Assembly (NCBI RefSeq): GCF_014646235.1
Contig: NZ_BMNB01000024.1
Location: 31,390 to 95,389 of the forward strand
DNA from: Micromonospora sonchi
GTDB taxonomy: Bacteria > Actinomycetota > Actinomycetes > Mycobacteriales > Micromonosporaceae
Length of the DNA stretch: 64,000 nt
Direction of reading: 5' to 3'
Part shown: piece by piece, positions 51,749-59,324 of the stretch
How the letters are laid out: every line of letters begins with the position of its first letter
Numbering within the stretch: the first letter of the stretch is position 1
The notes under the pieces: generated by a model
Told to the model about the DNA's origin: nothing
The model's database searches: none
What the model saw: only the letters and a program-made list of their open reading frames with translations
Made by a program: the position numbers and the translations under genes

Positions 51749-52000
51749 GTGTCGGCTGCCTATCAGGGCGCAGATCCACCGGATGACGATGTGGCCGGGG
51801 CAGGAGCGGACGACATCGCGAACCAACGTCCCGGGCAGGGCCGCACCACCAGGCAACGATCGGCGCGGTCGCCGGCCGTCGGGCAGCGGCCGACAGCGGA
51901 CAGCCGCTTCTGGTGGCGCTGGGGCTATGAACCCACCGAGGATGATCCCGTCCCGACAATCGGCGAGGAGCCGTCGGGCGGACCGGGACCAATGCCGTGA
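51749..52000 (+). CDS. Small acidic/Pro-rich ORF with an aromatic FWWRWGY patch
   Basis: 83 residues from GTG 51749 with AAGGAAGG 7-8 bases upstream. Acidic start, Arg/Gln-rich middle (GQGRTTRQRSARS), then SRFWWRWGYEPTEDDPVPTI and a Gly-Pro tail. Third-position GC is lower than in neighbouring genes, which weakens the coding case. It lies just upstream of the unusual 52-62 kb locus. No family recognised. The 225 bp before it and the 248 bp after it hold no other gene. Confidence 0.35.
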   Translation: MSAAYQGADPPDDDVAGAGADDIANQRPGQGRTTRQRSARSPAVGQRPTADSRFWWRWGYEPTEDDPVPTIGEEPSGGPGPMP

Positions 52001-52080
52001 TATCACGGAGCGCATTTACCACCTTGCAGAATGTCACCTTCGTGGACCTATTCGGCATTCGATATGGTATCTTTACGCTC

Positions 52081-52093
52081 CTATTTCGAATAG
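52081..52093. promoter_or_regulatory. Dyad in the AT-rich control region of the aminotransferase-fold gene
   Basis: CTATTTCGAATAG (5-base arms, 3-base centre) within the only markedly AT-rich stretch nearby (about 52010-52100), which includes TATGGTATCTT. A promoter for the rightward gene is likely here, with a leader of 150 bases or so. Confidence 0.35.
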
Positions 52094-52248
52094 CACACTG
52101 CCGTGACGAACGTGATGTCGACATGCGCCCATCGAGAAGACCCTACGTAGGTGCGACCTCGCTACCGTGCTCCGTCTACGTAGCCCCCACTGACCGACGG
52201 CGCCGCCTGCGGTCGTACGCCAGTCGCGGCCCGATCCCCCCGGTTGAG

Positions 52249-53406
52249 ATGACCTTCGGTGAACTGCAAGGGCTACCCCTGAAAGCCCTGGCGACGCGGC
52301 CGATCACAGAGCAGTTCCCGGATCTGAACTCAGGTGTCGTCCATCTCGATGCGCCCGCCGGAACGCTGGCCCACGCCGCCGTCCTCGATGTGCTCGCAAA
52401 CTATCGGAAAAATAGCGCCAGCATGCCCCAGCGCCGCTCCCGGGTGGCGCTCAACTGGGCCGCCAACCGGTTCCGGGCGCTGATCGGCGCGCCCGGCGGC
52501 GCCGTCTCGTTCGGTCCCGACATGACGAGCCTGACCCGGGCCTTCGTACGCTCGATCGAGCCGGCTCTACTGCCAGGCGACGAGGTCGTGTGCACCACGC
52601 TGGACCATTGCTCCAATGTGGATCCGTGGCGACAGGCCGCTCACCGTCGGGGTGCCGCGGTACGGATGGCAGAGGTGTCCTCGGACGGCCGGTTGACCGT
52701 GGACGCGGTCGCCACCCAACTCGGCCCGCGGACCCGTTGGATCGCGGTGACCGCCGGATCCAACGCGCTGGGCAGCGCGCCCGAGCTTGTCCGGATCTGC
52801 GCCGCCGCTCGACTTGCCGGTGCCCAGGTCTTCGTCGACGGGGCCCAGGTGCCGGCGCACCTGCCGGTCGACGTCGCCGCGTGGGGCTGCGACGTCTTCG
52901 TCACCTCGGCCGCCACCTGGTACGGCCCCGGATGCGGCATCCTGTGGCGGCGCAGCGGTGGAATCTCCGCCACGCTGCTGGGCGACGTCGCGCCAACCGG
53001 CGGGCCGGGCATCGGGGCGGTCCTGGCCACCGGTGTCGCTGCCGAGGTGCTGCTGCACTGGGACCGCGCATCGGTCTTCCGGCACGGCGATCGGCTGGCG
53101 AATCTGCTGGCCCGGAGCCTCCGCATGATCGATGGGGTACGCGTGCTCGGTCGGTCGGACGACGCGGCGCGCCTGCCGATTGTCGCGTTCCAGGTCGCCG
53201 GCCGTCCGGCCGCCGAGGTGGCGGCTCAGCTGGCCGACGGTGGCGTCGTCGTCGGACACGGCACCTTCGGGTCGGAGCCGGCGCTGCGGGCCGTGGCACC
53301 GGACACCCCGGAGGCACTGCGAGCCGGCATGGCCCGTTACACCACCCGGGCCGACGTGCGTGCCCTCATCGCCATGCTCGCAGGGATCACGGCGACCCGC
53401 GACTGA
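52249..53406 (+). CDS. Class V aminotransferase-fold protein lacking the PLP lysine
   Basis: 385 residues from ATG 52249 (start uncertain; the frame is open to 51997). It follows the cysteine desulfurase-like branch: VVHLDAPAGTLAHAAVLDVL (about 30-49), TTLDHCSNVDPWRQAAHRRG with the cofactor-stacking His, VFVDGAQVPAHLPVDVAAWG with the pyridine-binding Asp, and LRAGMARYTTRADVRAL near the end. At the Schiff-base position TSAATWYGPGCGILW has Thr where SAYKFYGPH-type relatives have Lys. Only two lysines exist, both in the first 55 residues. It may use PLP differently or be non-catalytic. The S-methyltransferase gene follows after 121 bp. Confidence 0.8.
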   Translation: MTFGELQGLPLKALATRPITEQFPDLNSGVVHLDAPAGTLAHAAVLDVLANYRKNSASMPQRRSRVALNWAANRFRALIGAPGGAVSFGPDMTSLTRAFVRSIEPALLPGDEVVCTTLDHCSNVDPWRQAAHRRGAAVRMAEVSSDGRLTVDAVATQLGPRTRWIAVTAGSNALGSAPELVRICAAARLAGAQVFVDGAQVPAHLPVDVAAWGCDVFVTSAATWYGPGCGILWRRSGGISATLLGDVAPTGGPGIGAVLATGVAAEVLLHWDRASVFRHGDRLANLLARSLRMIDGVRVLGRSDDAARLPIVAFQVAGRPAAEVAAQLADGGVVVGHGTFGSEPALRAVAPDTPEALRAGMARYTTRADVRALIAMLAGITATRD

Positions 53407-53527
53407 CGGGCCACTCCCAGCTTGCGCGGTCCCCACCGATCGGCCGCGAGGGCTCGAACGCCCGGCGTTGGCGTGCCACGATGGGTTCGACGCGCGGGCG
53501 CAGGCCCAACCCGACCAGGAGGGGGCG

Positions 53528-54481
53528 GTGGAACGACCCGGGGCACCAAACGGCCGGCCACTGCTCCTCGACGGCGCGCTCGGCACCGAACTGCAACGAC
53601 ACGGTCGCTCTGTCAGCGCTCCCTGGTGGACCGCGCACTGCCTGCTCGACGCCGCCGGCCGACGGCTGGTCGCCCGGGTCCATGCCGAGTACGTCGCCGC
53701 CGGCGTGGACATGCTCACAGCGAACACCTTCCGCACCACCCCGCGTACCGCCCACCGGGCCGGCGCCGGCCCCGGCACCGCCGCTCGCTTGGTGCACGTC
53801 GCGGTGTCCCTGGCCCGCGAGGCAGCCACCGCCGTGGCTCGCCCGGTCGCCGTCGCCGGATCGATCGCGCCGATCGAGGACTGTTACCGGCCCGAGCTGG
53901 TGCCCGACGACGCGGTGTTGCGCGACGAGCATGCCTGGCTGGCCGGCCAGCTCGCCCACGCCGGCGTCGACCTGGTCCTGGTGGAGACGATGAACACGAT
54001 CCGCGAGGCGGTCGCCGCCGTCCGCGCCGCCCGCGCGTACAGCCTCACCACCTGGGCCAGCTTCGTGTGCGCGCAGGGTGGTCACCTGCTCAGCGGAGAG
54101 GACGTGGTGGCCGCCGCCACCGCGGTACGCGCCGCCGGGGCGAGCGCGGTGCTGGTCAGCTGCACCGATCCGGCCGGTACGGAACGGGCGCTGGCCCGGC
54201 TGGGGCAGGCCGACACCGGGCGGCTCGGAGCATATCCGAACCTGGAGGACCGCAGCGGTCTGCCGCCCGCGACACCGGTCGACCGGTACCTTCCGCCGGC
54301 CTTGTCGCCGACGGCGTTCGCCGGTCTCTGGGACACAGGTCCGTGGCGCGGCCTCGACATCGTCGGGGGCTGTTGCGGGTCCGGCCCTGAGCACATCGGC
54401 GCGCTGCGGGCCCGCTGGCCGCAGGATGCCGACGAGGGTCAGCCGGCAGCGGCCACGGACCGCGTCGCCCCGGGCGGGTAG
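53528..54481 (+). CDS. Homocysteine S-methyltransferase family protein
   Basis: 317 residues from GTG 53528 with AGGAGG 5-6 bases upstream. Landmarks: PLLLDGALGTELQRHG (about 11-26), ANTFRTTPRTAHRAGAG, VAGSIAPIEDCYRPELVPDD and VLVETMNTIREAVAAV. Zinc-binding cysteines are in VLVSCTDPAG (about 218) and the C-terminal IVGGCCGSGPEHIGAL. It methylates homocysteine, or a related thiol or selenol, using S-methylmethionine or another donor. It could regenerate methionine for the methyltransferase at 59325. Its last 43 bp overlap the converging deaminase gene. Confidence 0.88.
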   Translation: MERPGAPNGRPLLLDGALGTELQRHGRSVSAPWWTAHCLLDAAGRRLVARVHAEYVAAGVDMLTANTFRTTPRTAHRAGAGPGTAARLVHVAVSLAREAATAVARPVAVAGSIAPIEDCYRPELVPDDAVLRDEHAWLAGQLAHAGVDLVLVETMNTIREAVAAVRAARAYSLTTWASFVCAQGGHLLSGEDVVAAATAVRAAGASAVLVSCTDPAGTERALARLGQADTGRLGAYPNLEDRSGLPPATPVDRYLPPALSPTAFAGLWDTGPWRGLDIVGGCCGSGPEHIGALRARWPQDADEGQPAAATDRVAPGG

Positions 54482-55530
54482 GCCGGGACGATGCCCAGTG
54501 CGTCCAGCTCCGTTCGTACCCTCTCACGAAGCTTCATCCGCGCGGATTCGGGCAGCAGCGCGGCCTCGACGGCGATCATGGTCATCCCGGCGAGCTGCGC
54601 CACCGTGAAACCGTGCCAGCGCGCCGCGAGCCGGTGCTCGGCGACCAGGTCGGTGTGGAACATCGACGGATCGTCGGTGTTGAGGGTCATCCGCACACCG
54701 GCCTCCCAGAGCCGTCGCAGCGGGTGCGCCTGCGGCGTCGACACCACGCCGGTCCGCAGGTTGCTGGTGAGGCACACGTCGAGCACGACTCCCCGGTCCC
54801 GGAGCACCCTCACCAGCGCCGGATCCTCGACCGCGCGGATGCCGTGCGCGATCCGGGGTGGGTGGAATGCCAGGCAGTCCCAGACGCCCTCCGGTCCCAC
54901 CGCCTCACCCGCATGCGGCACGAACGGCACACCACGTGCCGCCGCCCACCGGATCGGCTCGGCGAACAGCGACGCCGGGCGCTCCGGCTCGAAGCCTCCG
55001 AGACCGAGCCCCACCACACCGCCGGGTCCGCCCGCCACGGCCCACTCCGCGATCTGTTGGCACTCCTCGACCGACTCGCCACGGACGTGGTCCACGACGA
55101 ACCGCATGCTCACCCCGACCCGCCGCCGCGCCTCCTCAGCGCCCCTGCGCACCGCGTCGAGCTGCTCGTCGAAGGGCATGCCGGACCCGCGCCAGTGCGT
55201 GCCGGGGCTGAACGTCACTTCCAGGTGTCGGACGTTCTGCCCGTGCGCCGCCTCGGCCAGTTCCTCGGTCAGCAGTTGGAGATCGGCCGGCTCACGTAGT
55301 GCCGCACAGCACTGTTCGTACAGTTCGGTGAAGTGCCGGAAGCTGCGGAAGCGGAACAGGTCGGTTACGCCCGCCTCGTCGAGGCGACCGAAGTCGAGCC
55401 CGTGGCGGCGGGCGATCCGTAGCAACGTTCCGGGTCGGATCGAACCCTCCAGGTGGACATGGTTCTCGACCTTGGGCAGCCGCTGGATCATTTCGTCACG
55501 GTCCGCCCCGAGCGGTTCGGCGGTGGTCAC
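54439..55530 (-). CDS. Adenosine deaminase family protein
   Basis: 363 residues from GTG 55530. Zinc and substrate residues appear in order: LPKVENHVHLEGSIRPGTLL (HxH), VPFVPHAGEAVGPEGVWD (HAGE, about 203-206), RIAHGIRAVED and TLNTDDPSMFHTDL (Asp-Asp, about 294-295). It removes the amino group from adenosine, or from S-adenosylhomocysteine or another adenine nucleoside. TAGAAT seven bases before the GTG marks a leaderless start; the frame open to 55743 is not needed. It may remove adenosine formed from S-adenosylhomocysteine. Confidence 0.9.
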   Translation of the reverse strand: MTTAEPLGADRDEMIQRLPKVENHVHLEGSIRPGTLLRIARRHGLDFGRLDEAGVTDLFRFRSFRHFTELYEQCCAALREPADLQLLTEELAEAAHGQNVRHLEVTFSPGTHWRGSGMPFDEQLDAVRRGAEEARRRVGVSMRFVVDHVRGESVEECQQIAEWAVAGGPGGVVGLGLGGFEPERPASLFAEPIRWAAARGVPFVPHAGEAVGPEGVWDCLAFHPPRIAHGIRAVEDPALVRVLRDRGVVLDVCLTSNLRTGVVSTPQAHPLRRLWEAGVRMTLNTDDPSMFHTDLVAEHRLAARWHGFTVAQLAGMTMIAVEAALLPESARMKLRERVRTELDALGIVPAYPPGATRSVAAAG

Positions 55531-55537
55531 CGTGCCG

Positions 55538-55543
55538 ATTCTA
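55538..55543 (-). promoter_or_regulatory. -10 box of the deaminase gene
   Basis: TAGAAT reading leftward, seven bases before the GTG, with no Shine-Dalgarno: a leaderless promoter. No strong -35 was found. Confidence 0.5.
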
Positions 55544-55628
55544 GGTTCGCCGCGACCTGACGGACCGGTTCCGGCAATGGTTGATCGGGTCCTGCGGGTA
55601 GGAGGGCAATCTGGAAGAGGCCGCCGTG

Positions 55629-55643
55629 TACTATGTCTAAGTA
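55629..55643. promoter_or_regulatory. HxlR-type operator TACT-N7-AGTA
   Basis: TACTATGTCTAAGTA matches the TACT-N7-AGTA operator form known for the HxlR-family regulator YodB of Bacillus. Its first six bases (TACTAT) also suit a -10 box, so a bound regulator would block the promoter of the HxlR gene 43 bp downstream, which suggests autorepression. Confidence 0.6.
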
Positions 55644-55685
55644 AAGGGGCGTTGCCTGGCCCACACTGCGGCATGGAGGAGCGCC

Positions 55686-56399
55686 GTGAAAGAGCAACGA
55701 GACCGCCGGACCTACGGCCAGCAGTGCGGCCTGGCTTTCGCACTGGATGTGGTGGGCGAGCGGTGGACCCTGCTCATCATCCGTGAGCTACTGGTCCGGC
55801 CGCGCCGCTACCGGGACCTCCTGGACGCTTTGCCGGGCATCGGCACCAACCTCTTGGCCGACCGGCTGGCCTTCCTGACCGAAGTGGGCATCACCCAGCC
55901 GCTGGACGCGGAGCGGCGGACCGCCGGTTACGCGCTCACCGAGTTGGGCGAGAAGCTACGCGAACCGGTCCTGGTACTGGCCCGCTTCGGACTGACACTG
56001 CTCGCCCAGCAGCCGGGGCAGGTCCGCGCGCCGATCACCCGGGCGTCGTGGGCCGCGTTGGCCATCGAGTCCATGGTCGACCCCGCGCGGGCGCTCGTCG
56101 ACGAGGTCTACGAGTTCGACATCGAGGGCGAGGTCTTCCACGTCCGGGTCAGCGACGGCGAGGCGCGGACGATCAGCGGCACCGCCGGCCCGGACGCGAC
56201 CCTCCGGGTAGCCACCGACGCCCGCACCTTCTTCGACCTCGGCAGCGGTGCGATCGAGCCGGTCGAGGCGGTGGTCAGCGGGGTGGTTTCGGTGACCGGG
56301 CCGGCGGCGGCCATGCCGCGCTGCCTCTACCTGCTGGGCCTGGGTGGCCGCCCGGGCATCGAGCGGGTGTTGTCGACGGCCGGCGGCGCGAGGCGTTGA
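55686..56399 (+). CDS. HxlR-family regulator with C-terminal SCP2-like domain
   Basis: 237 residues, GTG start with GGAGGAG upstream. The N-terminal HxlR winged helix is QQCGLAFALDVVGERWTLLI, then RELLVRPRRYRDLLDALPGI and NLLADRLAFLTEVGI (about 10-70), with the single conserved Cys (QCGLAFALD) used for redox or electrophile sensing in some members. The rest (about 115-237) resembles sterol-carrier-like domains (EFDIEGEVFHVRVSDGEA), which may bind a hydrophobic ligand. The operator at 55629 supports autoregulation. Its last 73 bp overlap the converging reductase gene. Confidence 0.88.
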   Translation: MKEQRDRRTYGQQCGLAFALDVVGERWTLLIIRELLVRPRRYRDLLDALPGIGTNLLADRLAFLTEVGITQPLDAERRTAGYALTELGEKLREPVLVLARFGLTLLAQQPGQVRAPITRASWAALAIESMVDPARALVDEVYEFDIEGEVFHVRVSDGEARTISGTAGPDATLRVATDARTFFDLGSGAIEPVEAVVSGVVSVTGPAAAMPRCLYLLGLGGRPGIERVLSTAGGARR

Positions 56400-57076
56400 C
56401 GCTCACCGACCGGGACGGGCGGCCGGTCGGGCCACGCCGTGCCGGTGGGTGCCACCGCCGACAGCTCGGGCACGGCGAGGCTGAAGCCGAGCCGGCCGCG
56501 CAACGCATGCTGGCTGTCGATCGCCATCAGCAGTTCCGCCAACGACTCCAACGCCGGCGCCCGATCGATCCCGCCGACGTCAACCGGCACGAACCCGAGT
56601 CCATGCAGCAACGCGGCGCACTCGATCTTGGCCGACGGATGGTCCCCGGCCAGTGGCACCGTCACCGGCCGGCCGTCCAGCACGGGCTCGCCGAGCATGC
56701 CGGCGGGCACCGTGTTGAGGGCTTTGACCACCCGCCATTGTGGTAGCAGTTCCGCAAGCAGTCGGCCGCTCCGCCGGCCACCTCCGACGGTCGGCGGCGG
56801 GTTGGTCGTATCGACGACAGTGCGTCCGCGCCCGTCATCGAGCAATCCATCGCGGGCCAGCTCCACTGCGGCGTCAAACGGCAGCGCGAGCACGAGCAGA
56901 TGGGACCGGGCGACCACGACGGGTGCCGGCACACAGTGGATCTCAGGGTACGAAGCCAGCCCGACGGGTCGTGCGCCATTGCGCGTACGGCCGGCAATGA
57001 GCACCCGTTTTCCCTGCACAGCAAGATTCCGGGCCAACGCAGAGCCCATCCGTCCGCGTCCGAGGACGCCGATCAT
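56327..57076 (-). CDS. F420:NADP reductase-like (NADP_Rossmann) oxidoreductase
   Basis: 249 residues from ATG 57076. The dinucleotide site is GVLGRGRMGSALARNLAVQG (about 3-22) followed by VLIAGRT. The middle part is LLVLALPFDAAVELARDGLL, TVVDTTNPPP and VVKALNTVPAGML, then VPLAGDHPSAK and a helical tail, as in F420-dependent NADP reductases. It could pass hydride between NADPH and F420 or act on a small substrate. The C-terminal 25 residues fall in the overlap with the HxlR gene and look unconserved. No Shine-Dalgarno; GTG at 57085 is an alternative. Confidence 0.8.
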   Translation of the reverse strand: MIGVLGRGRMGSALARNLAVQGKRVLIAGRTRNGARPVGLASYPEIHCVPAPVVVARSHLLVLALPFDAAVELARDGLLDDGRGRTVVDTTNPPPTVGGGRRSGRLLAELLPQWRVVKALNTVPAGMLGEPVLDGRPVTVPLAGDHPSAKIECAALLHGLGFVPVDVGGIDRAPALESLAELLMAIDSQHALRGRLGFSLAVPELSAVAPTGTAWPDRPPVPVGERQRLAPPAVDNTRSMPGRPPRPSR

Positions 57077-57292
57077 CGGGTGCACCGCACGCCGCGGCGG
57101 CGACAACAGGCAGGCGGTCGTACGGACACACGCATCTTCTGACTCCGGGGTCGGTGGTCAGATTTCTCCGGCCGAACTCGACCCGAAAGCTCGGGTCCGG
57201 CGGGTCGTCGGACAGTGTCGCCCAGCCACCTTGACGGCGACTTGAACTCTCCCAGCATCCGGATTGACGCCGCGCGGCCCGGCGCGACCACT

Positions 57293-57317
57293 TTAAGTAT
57301 GGAAGTTCTTCACTTAA
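57293..57317. promoter_or_regulatory. 25-bp dyad upstream of the SARP gene
   Basis: TTAAGT-N13-ACTTAA with inner GAA/TTC symmetry, 45 bp before the SARP start, in a short AT-rich stretch. It has 9 of 12 symmetric pairs. It differs from the direct heptamer repeats bound by SARPs, so another factor, such as the HxlR protein, may bind here. Confidence 0.4.
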
Positions 57318-57361
57318 GGTGGAGGAGAACCGAGCCAGCATCAGGACAGCTTGGGGGACCC

Positions 57362-59251
57362 GTGAAACGGACCGAGATCGAGCTCCAGATTCAGATTCTC
57401 GGTTCCGTGCGAGCGATGATCCACGGCCAGGAAGTCGACCTGGGGCCCCCGAAACAGCGGGCGGTTCTGGCCCTCCTGGCGCTGCGGGCCGACGGGCACG
57501 TGCCGTTGGACGACCTGACCGCCGTCCTCTGGTCGGGACGGCCTCCGGCTCGGGCCGCGAGCCTGGTGCACACCTATGTCGCGCGGTTACGTCACACGCT
57601 GGAGCCGGACACGCCACGACGTCAGCGCACCAACGTCATCGCCTCGGCACCGGGCGGCTATCGACTCACCGTGGCCGACAACCAGCTCGACCTGCTCCAG
57701 TTCCGCGCCGGTATCCGGGAGGCCGCGGCCTGGCACACGGCCGGCGAGAACGAGATCGCCTTCACCAGGTACCGGGAGAGCCTTGAGCGGTGGCGGGACC
57801 CACAGCTCACCGATCTGACCACGTTGCTGGTCGAACAGGACGACATCGGCCCGCTACGGCAGGAGTTTCTGGCTGCCGCACTCGACTACATCGGGCTCGG
57901 CCTGGAGTCGGGCCGGCCCGAGGTGGTCCTGCCACTGGCCGAACGGCTCGCCCAGGCCGAACCCCTCAACGAGCGGGTTCAGGCGCGGGTACTGCGGGCG
58001 CTGGCGCGCATCGGGCAACGCGCCTGGGCGATCGAACGGTATGCCGACGTCCGCACTCGGCTCAAGCTCGACCTGGGTGTCGATCCGGGGGCCGAACTGA
58101 CCGAGGCGTACCGGGAGGTGCTGGACGCCGATCCGCCGCGACCTGACGGTGCGGCCCTGACCGGTGACCATCAGCCGCCCTGGCGGGGACCGGCAGCCGT
58201 GGTGGACGAACTGGTCGGGCGTTCGGCCGACCTCGCGGCAGTCTGCGACCTGCTGGGCGAGTACCGCACGGTGAGCCTCACCGGCCCGGCCGGGGTCGGC
58301 AAGTCGGCACTCGGCATGGCCGCGGCGTTGGAGCTGCGGGAACGATTCGCCGACGGGGTCGCGGTGGTGGATCTGGCGAACGCGCGCACCGGCCGGGAAC
58401 TGGTTCAAGCGACGGCGGCGGTCGTCGACGAGCCGGGATCCTGGCACGCCAAAGGCTGCCTACCGCTGACGCACCGGCTGCACGACCGCAAACTCCTGCT
58501 CGTCCTCGACAACGCCGAACTGGTCACCGACGAGGCCGCCGACCTCGTCGACGACGTGCTACGCAGCTGTCCGCAGGTCACCGTCCTGCTCACCTCGCGG
58601 GAACTGCTCGGTCTGCCGTACGAGGCGGTGTATCCGGTGCGGCCACTGACCGTGGAGAAGGATCACGGTTCCTCGACGGCACCCGCGCTTGCGCTGTTCG
58701 CCCAGCGGGCGGTGCAGATCCAACCGGCGTTCCGACTCACCGAAAGCAACCTTGAGGCGGTGCGATCGGTGTGCCGGGCGCTGGACGGGCTACCGCTCGC
58801 CATCGAACTCGCCGCGGCGTGCCTGCGTACCCAGCGGCTGGAGGCGCTGGTCAACGTCGTGGACGACCCGCTTCGCCGGATCCGTCCGCGCCGCCGGGGG
58901 CTGCCAAGTCACCACCGATCACTGCGCGCCGCGGTGAACCGCAGCATGGAACTGCTGGGGCCGGCGGAGCAACGCTGCTTCGCCGCACTGGGCGCGGTTC
59001 CGGCGGAGTTCGGCCTGGAGGCCGCGGCGGTCGCCGGCCGGGCGATCGGCGGTGAACCCGAGACACTGCAAATACTGCTCGATCGGCTGGTGGACAAGTC
59101 GGTGCTGGAGGTCATGCACGGCGCGACGGGCCGCCGCTACCGAATGCTCGGCACGGTCCACGCGCTGGCGCGGCAGATGCTGCGCGAATACGGCGTGGAC
59201 CGTTCGGCCCCCGCCAGCCGCTGCGGCTGCGGCTGCCACACCGGCCATTGA
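57362..59251 (+). CDS. SARP/AfsR-like regulator with NTPase (NB-ARC-like) domain
   Basis: 629 residues from GTG 57362 (GGGGGA upstream; ATG 57299 is an alternative). Domains: OmpR-type winged helix (QILGSVRAMIHGQEVDLGPP, KQRAVLALLALRADGHVPLD; 1-100), BTAD (AGENEIAFTRYRESLERWRD to YRDVLDA-type end, about 100-250), P-loop ATPase with Walker A SLTGPAGVGKSALGMAAAL (about 308-326), Walker B-like KLLLVLDNAEL and GLPLAIELAAACLRTQR (about 475-491). There are no TPR repeats; the protein ends in a Cys-rich tail SRCGCGCHTGH. SARPs activate secondary-metabolite genes. It lies directly before the methyltransferase operon. Confidence 0.9.
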   Translation: MKRTEIELQIQILGSVRAMIHGQEVDLGPPKQRAVLALLALRADGHVPLDDLTAVLWSGRPPARAASLVHTYVARLRHTLEPDTPRRQRTNVIASAPGGYRLTVADNQLDLLQFRAGIREAAAWHTAGENEIAFTRYRESLERWRDPQLTDLTTLLVEQDDIGPLRQEFLAAALDYIGLGLESGRPEVVLPLAERLAQAEPLNERVQARVLRALARIGQRAWAIERYADVRTRLKLDLGVDPGAELTEAYREVLDADPPRPDGAALTGDHQPPWRGPAAVVDELVGRSADLAAVCDLLGEYRTVSLTGPAGVGKSALGMAAALELRERFADGVAVVDLANARTGRELVQATAAVVDEPGSWHAKGCLPLTHRLHDRKLLLVLDNAELVTDEAADLVDDVLRSCPQVTVLLTSRELLGLPYEAVYPVRPLTVEKDHGSSTAPALALFAQRAVQIQPAFRLTESNLEAVRSVCRALDGLPLAIELAAACLRTQRLEALVNVVDDPLRRIRPRRRGLPSHHRSLRAAVNRSMELLGPAEQRCFAALGAVPAEFGLEAAAVAGRAIGGEPETLQILLDRLVDKSVLEVMHGATGRRYRMLGTVHALARQMLREYGVDRSAPASRCGCGCHTGH

Positions 59252-59324
59252 GGCGAGACATTCACCGATCACTGCTATATGATTCTTCAGTAGATGTTGG
59301 CGGTCAACGAGCAGGAGATCTCGT

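Noticed and set aside
52010..52100. AT-rich patch as an integration site or origin
   Set aside because: No tRNA gene, direct repeat, integrase or DnaA-box cluster nearby; a promoter region explains it.
59271..59291. ACTG-N13-CAGT dyad before the methyltransferase gene, same spacing as the SARP dyad
   Set aside because: Four-base arms are expected by chance; kept out of the feature list.
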